From positions 1 through 9,259 of the forward strand of contig JAITBM010000050.1 of NCBI GenBank assembly GCA_031283565.1: a stretch of DNA of 9,259 bases, given 5' to 3'. The notes below the pieces were generated by a model. It saw only the letters and a program-made list of their open reading frames with translations. It searched no databases and was not told the origin of the DNA. The stretch comes from Rickettsiales bacterium (GTDB taxonomy: Bacteria; Pseudomonadota; Alphaproteobacteria; Rs-D84). Shown piece by piece: positions 1 through 7,055 of this stretch. The stretch's first letter is position 1. Each line of letters opens with the position of its first letter. The position numbers and the translations under genes were made by a program.

Positions 1-300
1 CCACACATGATCCAACACCCCTTGTTCCCTCTTCATTGTGCCAAATCCAATGCATTCAGACAACGCAAAATCCTCGCTCATCTAATAATTTTTATGAATA
101 TCTTTTGTCAATGCTTTTACACTTGCTATTGCTTCAATAAAGCACTTATCTCTTTCCGGGGAAGATCCCGCGGGATCCAGGCAACAACACGAGCGGAGCG
201 AGGCCTAATAGCATGGCAATTCTCTGTCTTGCCGCGCGTTCGATTCATCTGGATCCCGCTGGTGGACCCGGGATGGCCCGATTATCAGCGATGCCGCGTT
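1..300. other. Left-edge region with no convincing gene
   Basis: No reading frame here looks like a complete gene. The right half (166-277) is occupied by palindromic repeats, listed separately. On the minus strand, an open frame ends at a TAG at 84-82 and its last residues read KCFIEAIASVKALTKDIHKNY up to that stop, which looks protein-like. It runs back into the repeat at about 165 and has no start codon. The TAG is followed directly by an ATG at 81-79, opening a frame that stays open to the window edge (begins MSEDFALSECIGFGTMKREQ). There is no good ribosome binding site before it. A TTGACA hexamer lies at 111-106 on the minus strand without a strong -10 partner. The frames could be the tail of a repeat-truncated gene and the head of another, or chance. 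No rho-independent terminator for the efflux operon is visible. Confidence 0.35.
166..277. repeat. Pair of inverted GC-rich palindromic repeats
   Basis: CGGGATCCAG at 171-180 is repeated exactly in inverted orientation as CTGGATCCCG at 249-258, about 70 bases apart. Each copy is itself palindromic: GATCCCGCGGGATC at 165-178, and ATCCCG (253-258) pairing with CGGGAT (269-274) around a short loop. Between them is a small hairpin, GGCAA (215-219) with TTGCC (229-233). The segment 261-277 recurs as an exact inverted 17-base copy at 5848-5864. This resembles the REP-like dispersed palindromes common between genes in Alphaproteobacteria. It lies just downstream of the RND gene, so it may form structure at the 3' end of that operon's transcript, but there is no T-run to make it an intrinsic terminator. 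Confidence 0.7.
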
Positions 301-3300
301 TTATTTGTGCTTCGCCGCCTTTTTGTGCTTCATTCTTTCTACCAGAAAGAACAGCGCCGGGGTAAGTATGAATGAATCGGCGAGCCCGCCAACCATCCCG
401 CCGATAAGAACGGCAGCCATGGAAATCTTGCTGGTATCGTTTGCAAACAGCTGCGGCAGCATTCCGGCCGCGACCGCGATAGTGGTCATCAGCACCATGC
501 GCCACTTGTCGACATATTCATCCCACAGGGCGCCCGATAACTCGGCCCCCTCGTTATCGACCCTGCGCACCGCCCCTTCAAGCAGAAGCACGCCGTTGTT
601 CACGGACAGCCCGATAAGCATTATTATGGACATGAGCGCCGACACGTTTATGGTGCCGCCCGACAGAAACAGCATGACGAACACCCCCGAGAATGAAGTC
701 AGTATGGCCGTCGATATGGTTAGCGGATGCGCTATCGAATTCATGATGGCGGCCAGCAGCATGACCGTCATGATGGCCGCCAAAAGAAAGGCATTCGCCA
801 TTTCCCCCGTCGTCTCGTCCTGCATCTCGCTCATTCCGCCGAATACGACGCGCACGCCGTCCGGAACGTCCATTTTTTTAACTTCATCCATGATCTGGGC
901 GCGCACCGGGCCGATGGTGGATTTTCCAAGATTGACGTCTATTTCGGTAAGCCGATGCTTGTCGACGCGGTAAATGTTGCGCGAAGCGGGCAGGTATTTG
1001 ACAGATCCAAGCTCCGTCATGGGCACCATTCCGCGCTTCGAATCGACCAGGATTTCAGAAAAAGTATCCGCGGTCTTGTACCGCTTGTCGAATTCGACAA
1101 GCAGGGGGTATTCGTCCCCGGCCTCGCGGTATTTCAAATTGTCGTCGCCATAGAACGCGAGCCTCATCGCGCCGCCGACGGCGGCGTTCGTGGCGCCCCA
1201 TTCGTTCATCTTTTTCTGGCTGGGAATGAACCGGATCTCGTCATTCGGCACTTGCGCGGCCAGAAAAGCGCCCTGCACGGCGTCTATTGTGTTTATGCGC
1301 CTGACAAGCTCGTCGGCGACGCGCTCGCGGTCCGCATCCGCGTCCCCGAGGACGTTTACAACCATGTCATAGCTGCTTCCGCCCGAAGCCTCTCCCGCGC
1401 GCACCATGAATTCGGCGTCCGGTATGTCGGAGAATGCGACTATCATTTTCTGCGCGACCTTCTTGTCGGATTCGCGCCGGGACAAAGGCACCAGCTTGGC
1501 ATTGACGGATACGTTCTGCAGGCCTCTGCGCCCGATTTTGACCACCATTGCCGATACTTCCGGAAAAGCGGACAGTTTTTCCTCGATCCTTTTTGCCAGC
1601 TTTTCAGTCTTTTCATATGTCGAGCCCATGGGCGCCCTCGCCGTAATGTTTATCTCAGACGTGTCTGAGGCGGGGGCGAATTCGTTTCCGACATACCTCA
1701 TAAGGAATGCCGACAGTACCAGTATCAGGGCGGAAAGCCCGACCCAGCGCCAAGGGTGAGCCTCCTGCGACTTGAACCACGGGCGGAACCATGCGATCGC
1801 GGATTCGTTTTTCTTCCGGTCGCTTCCGCCCTTCGCCTTTTTTACCGGCTTCATGAACGCGGCGATCATCATCGGGGAAAGAGTGAACGAGAACAGCATG
1901 GACACCACGGTCAAATAAACCACGGTCATCCCGAACTGCTTCATGAACAGTCCGGCTATGCCGCCCATGAACGCCATCGGAAGAAATACAATAACATTAG
2001 TACCCGCTCCGGCCAGTATGGGCACGAAGACCTTTTTGGCGCCGTCGATGGCGGCCTGCCGGGGCGTTTTCCCCTCGCCCATCTGCTGCAGGGCGGCCTC
2101 TATAAGAATTATGGCGTTGAATATCAGCGAACCCAGCACGCTGGCGATGGCGAGCAGGGTCATGTTGTTTATGGAGAATCCGGCGCTGCTCATCGGCAGG
2201 AATCCCGCGATCATCGAAACTGGTATCACAACTGCGGAAATAATGGTCGAATGCAGGCTGCGGGTGAAAACATACAGGACGATCACGGTCAGGATTATTC
2301 CGAAAAGTATGCCCCAGAGGGTGGATTTGACCTCGCGCCTGATGGATTCGGCGGAATCGGTGATGATCTGCACCTGCGCATTCTGATTTTTAAGCTCCCG
2401 CCTGGCCAGCTCGTTGTAATACCCCATGCGCTCTTGAAGGACGTTCGATATCTTGACGGCATTTCCGTCCGTGGCCTTGACAATGGACAGTATCAGAACA
2501 TCGTCTCCGTTGTAGCGCCCGCCCGTTTCTATGCTCTTGGCCGAATCTTCTATGCGCGCGATGTCCTTCAGCTTGAAGGTCATGCCCTCGGAAGTGGCTA
2601 TGGCCATGTTTCCTATTTCATCAACGCTCGCAAATTCGCCGATGAACCTTATGGCGTTGGACGAAAAGCGCGTCTCTACCTTGCCGGAGGGAACGTTCAG
2701 GTTGTGCGCGGCTATGGCCTGCAGGATCGCGGTGACGGAAATCCCCTTCGCGGTCATGCGCTGGGGATCCAGATAGACGCGTATCGCGCGCTCGCGCCCG
2801 CCGAATATGTCGACGGAGGCGACGCCCGGTATCGCGGCCATGCGCTGCGACAGAATCTTGTCCGCAAATTCGTAAGCCTCGCGCAGATCGGCGCCGGACA
2901 CGGCGAGGTCCATGACCGTCTGCTGGTTGATGTTCAGCTTTTTCACCACGGGCTGCTCCATGTCTTCCGGAAGATCATAGACGATGGAATCCACCTGCCC
3001 TTTTATTTCCTGCTGCTTTTCTAGCCCGTTCTCGCCAAGGTTGAATTCCGTAACTATATAGGCGTAATTCTCATACACGGTGGACGATATTTTTTTTATG
3101 CCCGATACTTTGGAAATGGTGTCCTCAACCGGCTTGACTATCTGCGCTTCGATTTCGGATGGCCCTGCGCCGGGATAGAGCAGCGTCGTCGTGACGATGG
3201 GCAGGTCCATCGGCGGCATGCGCTCGACATTCATTTTGTTATAGGACACGAACCCCAGGACTATCCAGAACAGGACGAACATCAACGTCGTTATCTTTCT

Positions 3301-3321
3301 TTTTACGAAAAACTCTATCAT
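301..3321 (-). CDS. RND efflux transporter (AcrB/MdtB-like family) lacking the proton-relay residues
   Basis: A 1006-residue inner-membrane RND permease, slightly shorter than the usual 1020-1050. Such proteins form trimers that pump substrates through an adaptor and an outer-membrane channel. The layout is typical: TM1 at about 10-27, a first periplasmic domain at about 30-335, a TM block at about 336-490, TM7 near 526-542, a second periplasmic domain to about 840, and TM8-12 from 844 to 996. Family signatures include PGAGPSEIEAQIVKPVED (50-67) and FGGRERAIRVYLDPQRM (173-189). In TM4, where AcrB has GLLVDDAIVVVEN with Asp407/Asp408, this protein has GSLIFNAIILIEA, with Phe401 and Asn402. In TM10, where AcrB has Lys940, it has Asn908 (GLSVNNGVLLLE). 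Thr946 matches AcrB Thr978, and Lys939 stands at Arg971. The DNA codons at these sites were checked (TTC, AAC, AAC). The start ATG lies 13 bases after the adaptor gene, with AAGG upstream. The family is certain; coupling to protons is doubtful and the substrate is unknown. Confidence 0.93.
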   Translation of the reverse strand: MIEFFVKRKITTLMFVLFWIVLGFVSYNKMNVERMPPMDLPIVTTTLLYPGAGPSEIEAQIVKPVEDTISKVSGIKKISSTVYENYAYIVTEFNLGENGLEKQQEIKGQVDSIVYDLPEDMEQPVVKKLNINQQTVMDLAVSGADLREAYEFADKILSQRMAAIPGVASVDIFGGRERAIRVYLDPQRMTAKGISVTAILQAIAAHNLNVPSGKVETRFSSNAIRFIGEFASVDEIGNMAIATSEGMTFKLKDIARIEDSAKSIETGGRYNGDDVLILSIVKATDGNAVKISNVLQERMGYYNELARRELKNQNAQVQIITDSAESIRREVKSTLWGILFGIILTVIVLYVFTRSLHSTIISAVVIPVSMIAGFLPMSSAGFSINNMTLLAIASVLGSLIFNAIILIEAALQQMGEGKTPRQAAIDGAKKVFVPILAGAGTNVIVFLPMAFMGGIAGLFMKQFGMTVVYLTVVSMLFSFTLSPMMIAAFMKPVKKAKGGSDRKKNESAIAWFRPWFKSQEAHPWRWVGLSALILVLSAFLMRYVGNEFAPASDTSEINITARAPMGSTYEKTEKLAKRIEEKLSAFPEVSAMVVKIGRRGLQNVSVNAKLVPLSRRESDKKVAQKMIVAFSDIPDAEFMVRAGEASGGSSYDMVVNVLGDADADRERVADELVRRINTIDAVQGAFLAAQVPNDEIRFIPSQKKMNEWGATNAAVGGAMRLAFYGDDNLKYREAGDEYPLLVEFDKRYKTADTFSEILVDSKRGMVPMTELGSVKYLPASRNIYRVDKHRLTEIDVNLGKSTIGPVRAQIMDEVKKMDVPDGVRVVFGGMSEMQDETTGEMANAFLLAAIMTVMLLAAIMNSIAHPLTISTAILTSFSGVFVMLFLSGGTINVSALMSIIMLIGLSVNNGVLLLEGAVRRVDNEGAELSGALWDEYVDKWRMVLMTTIAVAAGMLPQLFANDTSKISMAAVLIGGMVGGLADSFILTPALFFLVERMKHKKAAKHK

Positions 3322-3334
3322 TTCATTGCCTTTG

Positions 3335-3826
3335 CTATTTTACCTGGATGAGATCCCCGTCCTTGATCCCGGCGGCCACGATGCGTTCGGCGTCTTTTGC
3401 GACTATCCGCGCCCCCTTCGGCAGCACCGAATCTATGGGAAGGAAGAACCCCGTGTGTTTTTTCTCGACAAAGACGTCGCCGGAAATCTCCGGCGATACG
3501 CGCACCAGGAACATTCCGCTGTCAAGGTCTATGGTCTTGGCCACGGAAATTATCCTTGCATCCGTCCCGCTGATCTTGTCGCCCACGGCAAACCGTCCGA
3601 TTCTGCTTGCGGACACCAGCGCCAATCCGCTGCTTACGGCGAGCGGCTCGCGCAGGACGTCAGAGGTCTTTTTCGCGGCGACATACTCGCGCGGAATTCC
3701 GCCCCCTTGCAGGCGCGACACGTTCGGCACCACGAAATCCCCCTCGGCGCGGAGTTTTTGAATCCTGTATCCGGTGATCACGGCAAGCCCCAGCACGCTT
3801 GAAAATATGATTATCTTTTTCTTCAT
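3335..3826 (-). CDS. Very short periplasmic adaptor-like protein (membrane fusion protein remnant or mini-adaptor)
   Basis: A 163-residue protein encoded between the outer-membrane factor and the RND gene, where a membrane fusion protein (usually about 350-400 residues) is expected. It has a basic start and one N-terminal membrane anchor (residues 4-20). The next stretch (about 45-110), including REPLAVSSGLALVSASR and ARIISVAKTIDLDSGMFLVR, resembles an adaptor beta-barrel domain. The C-terminus (about 127-163: FFLPIDSVLPKGARIVAKD, then AAGIKDGDLIQVK) resembles the membrane-proximal domain and its common 'GL..GD.V' ending. No biotinyl/lipoyl half-motifs and no coiled-coil hairpin are visible; these normally bridge to TolC. 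The gene looks intact: ATG one base after the tolC-like stop, GAGG about 10 bases upstream, no interrupting stop. Assignment is by position and fold-like pattern, so it could also be a distinct accessory subunit. Confidence 0.6.
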   Translation of the reverse strand: MKKKIIIFSSVLGLAVITGYRIQKLRAEGDFVVPNVSRLQGGGIPREYVAAKKTSDVLREPLAVSSGLALVSASRIGRFAVGDKISGTDARIISVAKTIDLDSGMFLVRVSPEISGDVFVEKKHTGFFLPIDSVLPKGARIVAKDAERIVAAGIKDGDLIQVK

Positions 3827-3827
3827 G

Positions 3828-5150
3828 TCATTCGGCCTCGTACTTTGCGGCGTTGGCGGCGGTTATCAAGATTTGCAGTTTGGCGTTCAGAACGGCGATT
3901 TCCATCTGGCGCAAGGATCTTTCAACATCGGAAAGCTCCGTCGCCGAGGTCTGCCCCGCAAAAAAACGATCCCGCGACAGGCTGTACGCTTTTTCGGCCA
4001 GATCCTTTGCCTCCCCCAATCCTTTCAGCTGTCCGCGCAAATGCTCGTGCTTTTGGATCAGGTCCGCGTATTCTGCGGATTTCAGCCTTTTCGATTTATC
4101 CAGATCTTCCCGCGCGGCTATGGCGGCCATTGCCGATTCAGTGGCGGCATGCCGCGCCGCGCCCCAGTCCACCAGCGACAGGGATACGGATATTCCGGCA
4201 TTAGCGCTGTGGCGGTACATGTCCATTAATTCGGAGGCCCCGCCCAAAGAGAAAGTCTGATAATCATATTTTCCAAAGGCGGAAATGCTGGGCAGCCATG
4301 TCATGTAATTCTTGCGTTTTTCCGCGTCATAAATTTCCGCCTGATACCGGTAAATATCCCATTCGGGCGGGTTTATGCCGGCCGCCGGCCTGCTGTCGAA
4401 CTTGTCTGGAAAATCAGAGGTCAGAGCGAGGGACTCGGAATCGTCGATCCCGGCATACGCTTTCAGCATGCGGTGCGCGCTGTCGCGGCTGAACTCAGCA
4501 TCGGCCAGGTCTATTTCCCGAGCCGCCACATCCGCCGAGATTTTGACCAGATTCGATCGGTTGGCCCGTCCGGCTGCCGTCAGCTGATCCCGCGCATATT
4601 TTGTATTTTTGAGTGATTTTTGGGCGATTTTTACCAGCTCGTCGCTCATTTTGGCAGACCAGTAAAGCTGCGCGGCGGCGGCGCCCATTTCTAATTCGGC
4701 AAGTTTTTTGGAAGTGGCGGCGACCTGCACGGATTTTCTTGCCATATCGACGGCGTATCCGATTTTGCCAAAAGTGTAAAGCGGCTGGGTTGCGGATATC
4801 CCGGCGGTTCCGACATGCGGAATCCTGGTTGACGAGCTTCCGATTCCGCCGTTTTGCAGCTGCTGCGTTATGTTGTCCCCCGGCCAGAACAAATTATAGC
4901 CAGAAATATCCGGGGAATGGACGTAGCTGGCGGAAATATCTGCCTGAAACAAGCGGCGAGAATTCACGCCGTCCAGCACGGCCTGCATTTTTTCGACATT
5001 CGCCGCGGCCTTTTTTATGTCTTGGGATTGCTTCAGCACCAAGGACAGCGCATCGCTTGAAGACAAATCCCGCGCCATTGCGTCATCAAGCGGAGTAAGG
5101 ATGCCGGCAGCAAGTCCAGCAAAAAAAAGCAATATTTTAATCGCCATCAT
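3828..5150 (-). CDS. TolC-family outer-membrane efflux protein
   Basis: A 440-residue outer-membrane factor, expected to form the trimeric exit duct through the outer membrane and periplasm for the RND pump encoded downstream. A Sec signal peptide is evident (hydrophobic 4-18, probable cleavage after AMA at 24-26). There is no lipobox cysteine, so it is not the lipidated OprM type. The two-fold TolC repeat shows as matching halves: QPLYTFGK (122-129) followed by a long alanine-rich helix, and SLVDWGA (325-331) followed by another long helix. WLPSIS (285-290) and RFFAGQTSATELSDVERSLR (395-414) are typical of the second repeat. The start overlaps the end of the MarR gene by 14 bases, which suggests translational coupling; ATG at 5150 or 5147 could be used, with a purine-rich GAAGAG upstream. 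Confidence 0.9.
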   Translation of the reverse strand: MMAIKILLFFAGLAAGILTPLDDAMARDLSSSDALSLVLKQSQDIKKAAANVEKMQAVLDGVNSRRLFQADISASYVHSPDISGYNLFWPGDNITQQLQNGGIGSSSTRIPHVGTAGISATQPLYTFGKIGYAVDMARKSVQVAATSKKLAELEMGAAAAQLYWSAKMSDELVKIAQKSLKNTKYARDQLTAAGRANRSNLVKISADVAAREIDLADAEFSRDSAHRMLKAYAGIDDSESLALTSDFPDKFDSRPAAGINPPEWDIYRYQAEIYDAEKRKNYMTWLPSISAFGKYDYQTFSLGGASELMDMYRHSANAGISVSLSLVDWGAARHAATESAMAAIAAREDLDKSKRLKSAEYADLIQKHEHLRGQLKGLGEAKDLAEKAYSLSRDRFFAGQTSATELSDVERSLRQMEIAVLNAKLQILITAANAAKYEAE

Positions 5151-5610
5151 TCAAGATCTCTTCTTTTCGTCTAGTAAGGATTTCATTTATCGTGCCAAGG
5201 GCCGAAACCAGCTTTCGGCCGTCTTCGGGGTTGAGGCCGTCGAAGAAAGCAGCAATGCGCCCCCGCACATAGCCGAGCACGGTTTTGGCAACTGCCGCGC
5301 CGGCGTCGGACACCGCATAGCGGACATTGCGCCTATCGCTGTCGTCGACGCTGCGCACGACAAGCCCGCCTAATTCCAACTTGCGGAAAGCGGCGCACAA
5401 GTTGGCGCTGGACATCTCCTCGCGCCGCGCAATATCCTTGAGCAGAGCCCCGCCTTTGAGATACAGGTGATTCAACACATGCAGCTGCTGGTGCCCGTGC
5501 CTTAAAATATCTTTCAAAGGGGCGCTCGCGCCATGGCGCTTCATGTGATCGCCGAACCAGCCCATGACTTGCATGTTCTGTTCGATAAGATTCACAAACT
5601 CTTGCTTCAA
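5137..5610 (-). CDS. MarR-family transcriptional regulator
   Basis: A 157-residue winged-helix regulator, first gene of the efflux operon and probably its controller. The DNA-binding domain spans about 43-104: LLKDIARREEMSSANLCAAF as helix-turn-helix, then the MarR wing DDSDRRNVRYAVSDAG (89-104). The N-terminal (1-30) and C-terminal (105-150) helices should form the dimer interface. Cys72 lies in the predicted recognition helix; whether it senses anything is unknown. The start is a TTG at 5610-5608, preceded by AAAAAGG with 7 bases spacing. An in-frame TAA just upstream leaves no earlier start, and the next ATG would be residue 13. The gene ends with TAA inside the start of the tolC-like gene. 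MarR proteins usually repress their own operon and release DNA on binding a small ligand; that role here is inferred from position. Confidence 0.9.
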   Translation of the reverse strand: MKQEFVNLIEQNMQVMGWFGDHMKRHGASAPLKDILRHGHQQLHVLNHLYLKGGALLKDIARREEMSSANLCAAFRKLELGGLVVRSVDDSDRRNVRYAVSDAGAAVAKTVLGYVRGRIAAFFDGLNPEDGRKLVSALGTINEILTRRKEEILNDGD

Positions 5611-5642
5611 TCGATTGCCTTTTTAATTGTTAAATTGCTTGA

Positions 5643-5664
5643 TAATTATATCTTTTAATAATTA
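5643..5664. promoter_or_regulatory. Inverted repeat overlapping the efflux promoter, candidate MarR operator
   Basis: TAATTAT (5643-5649) and ATAATTA (5658-5664) are exact inverted copies separated by 8 bases. CTTGA (5638-5642) and TCAAG (5669-5673) form a second, outer pair. The left arm covers most of the -10 hexamer and the right arm lies in the spacer beside the -35, so a protein bound here would block polymerase. MarR dimers typically bind AT-rich palindromes of this size near their own promoters. The DNA is AT-rich, so part of the symmetry could be chance. Confidence 0.45.
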
Positions 5665-5672
5665 AATGTCAA
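5645..5672 (-). promoter_or_regulatory. Consensus sigma-70 promoter of the MarR-TolC-adaptor-RND operon
   Basis: On the minus strand, TTGACA (5672-5667) and TATAAT (5650-5645) are both perfect consensus hexamers, separated by 16 bases. Transcription would start near 5638, leaving a leader of about 28 bases before the TTG start, with AAAAAGG as ribosome binding site. Such a strong core is what one expects for a promoter held down by a repressor. Confidence 0.8.
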
Positions 5673-5847
5673 GGAAAAAAGTCATACTACATAAAAATCT
5701 TGATTATCCGCGTTGTCGGCTCCGCAAATGCGGCCCCTGGGAAGGTCTCGCGGGACAACAAACGGGAAGGCTTGAATCCAGGGATAACATTCTTTTTTAT
5801 TCTGCGCGATCCCCATATTTGCGCCAATTGTAATAAATAATGACGGC

Positions 5848-5872
5848 GCCATCCCGGGTCCACCCGCGGGGT
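5848..5872. repeat. Second copy of dispersed palindromic repeat
   Basis: GCCATCCCGGGTCCACC (5848-5864) is the exact reverse complement of 261-277. The match continues with one mismatch through GCGGG. The unit is itself a hairpin, ATCCCG pairing with CGGGGT around GGTCCACCCG. It is intergenic, in opposite orientation to the first copy and about 5.6 kb away. Confidence 0.7.
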
Positions 5873-5965
5873 GCTACCATTTATCTTTTTAACACGGGCA
5901 GAACAAGTGAGAAAAAATGGACAAACAAACAACCGCATAAACTCTATATAAGACATGGATTCGGG

Positions 5966-5995
5966 TTGTTTTGGCCGCAGCGGATTTGGCATAAT
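5966..5995 (+). promoter_or_regulatory. Possible promoter for the cysteine-rich surface protein
   Basis: CATAAT at 5990-5995 matches five of six -10 positions. TTGTTT at 5966-5971, with an 18-base spacer, is a weak -35. The predicted transcript start lies just before the strong ribosome binding site (GAGGGGGGG, about 6006-6014) of the gene starting at 6020. Confidence 0.4.
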
Positions 5996-6019
5996 GATTT
6001 TCAAAGAGGGGGGGCATTT

Positions 6020-6685
6020 ATGCATAGGTTTTCATAACTGCTTATTTCAATCATTGCGTCTTTTGCTATGCCAGCAGCGGCTGACACACCGGTTATTGCC
6101 ACAAAGAAATATGTAGATTCCGGGCTTGCCACAAGGGTTCAAAATACTATTTTTGATGCTTTTGCCACACGCTTTGATTCTTTTAAAACCAGTGCGGAAT
6201 CATTCCAGAACCGCACCGATGGATTCGCAACCGCAGCGCAGGGCGCCAAGGCCGATACCGCCGTGCAACCAGCAGCGCTTGACGAATATGTGAAAAAAAC
6301 GGCAACCTCATCATGGTGGACGGACACAAGCATTGTGCCGGTTTCAGGCAGATTGCCCGCCGACAAATGGAAACCGATCGGCGGAATGGGGCTTAGCAGT
6401 TCATGGATTGTGCAAGACGCATCGAGAGGATATGAGTTTCGAGGTTGGTCAACTTGTTCGAGCAGTGATTCCGATGCGGGTAATTTTAGCAATACTTTCA
6501 GCGAGAACCGCTATTGTTGGTGCAAAATGTCTGATCCGTATGCTGGCTCGTCATGGGTTTTCTATCTTCCGCTTGGCTCCGGTTCCTATTGCGCATATGA
6601 TTGCGCGGGTAGCTGCTCGTTTTGTTTGTACAATGGCACGCACCATAATTGCACGCGTTCGGCACTGCTAAACAACGAGACTTGA
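6020..6685 (+). pseudogene. Secreted cysteine-rich fibre-like protein, interrupted by TAA in the signal peptide
   Basis: The natural start appears to be ATG 6020, preceded by GAGGGGGGG at good spacing. It reads MHRFS, then TAA (6035-6037), then continues in the same frame as LLISIIASFAMPAAADTP, a classic signal-peptide core with an AAA/ADT cleavage region. One base change (for example TTA or AAA to TAA) explains the break. From the internal ATG at 6068, 205 residues remain open but without a signal peptide. The body has a polar segment (about 13-78) with KKYVDSGLATR and AAQGAKADTAVQP, like stalk or tail-fibre repeats. The C-terminal domain (about 98-205) has eight cysteines (130, 150, 152, 175, 179, 183, 186, 195, counted from Met 6068), including YCWCKMSDP. 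I associate such domains with secreted proteins of gut Alphaproteobacteria; function is unknown. Readthrough or sequencing error are the alternatives to a pseudogene. Confidence 0.65.
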
Positions 6686-6791
6686 TCATTTATTCAGGTA
6701 AGTGGCATTTGCCCATCCCATCGCATGCCAACCCACTAAAAAACAAAGAAATGCGACAAATTCGAAATGCCAAGGCCGGCGCGGAAACAGA

Positions 6792-7043
6792 TCAGGCGAT
6801 TACCGAAACGGTCTTGCGATTTTTAATTCCGCGCTTGAATGACACCGCGCCCGCGATTTTTGCAAATATCGTATGATCTTTTCCAATTCCAACATTAGCG
6901 CCGGGATGCACCGACGTGCCTCTTTGACGGATTATTATATGCCCGGGGAGAACCATTTGCCCGCCAGCCTTTTTTACTCCGAGCCGACGGCCCGCTGAAT
7001 CGCGCCCGTTGCTGGTGCTTGATCCACCTTTCTTGTGTGCCAT
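6792..7043 (-). CDS. rpmA: 50S ribosomal protein L27
   Basis: An 83-residue L27, close to the usual 84-90. The N-terminus [20 protein letters not shown] carries the conserved glycine-rich tail that reaches the peptidyl transferase centre. It is of the type that begins directly with AHKK, with no cleaved leader as seen in Firmicutes. The core has [20 protein letters not shown] and GKDHTIFA, both diagnostic. It lies 12 bases downstream of rplU on the same strand, with AGGCAG before the ATG. The C-terminus (about 66-83, [16 protein letters not shown]) is normal for the family. No clear terminator follows before the convergent upstream gene. Confidence 0.98.
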   Translation of the reverse strand: MAHKKGGSSTSNGRDSAGRRLGVKKAGGQMVLPGHIIIRQRGTSVHPGANVGIGKDHTIFAKIAGAVSFKRGIKNRKTVSVIA

Positions 7044-7055
7044 TTTCTGCCTGCC

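Larger units (their letters stand above)
5690..6019. other. Intergenic region between efflux operon and surface-protein gene
   Basis: About 330 bases with no supported gene. A minus-strand open frame across 6025-5687 has no family resemblance, and its middle (STPRVDPGW) is just a translation of the dispersed palindromic repeat, so I do not call it. The region holds one repeat copy near 5848-5872 and a possible plus-strand promoter near 5966-5995. The rest shows no clear structure. Confidence 0.6.

Noticed and set aside
7..375. 122-residue plus-strand open frame
   Set aside because: It crosses the palindromic repeats and the end of the RND gene on the other strand; no protein-like pattern.
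1756..3024. Long (422-residue) plus-strand open frame inside the RND gene
   Set aside because: Shadow of the RND coding sequence; rich in His, Gly and Arg as expected from antisense reading, with no recognisable domain.
5687..6025. 112-residue minus-strand open frame
   Set aside because: No family resemblance; its centre is a translation of the dispersed repeat and it runs against the start region of the surface-protein gene.
6686..6791. Terminator between the convergent surface-protein and rpmA genes
   Set aside because: No convincing stem followed by a T-run on either strand.
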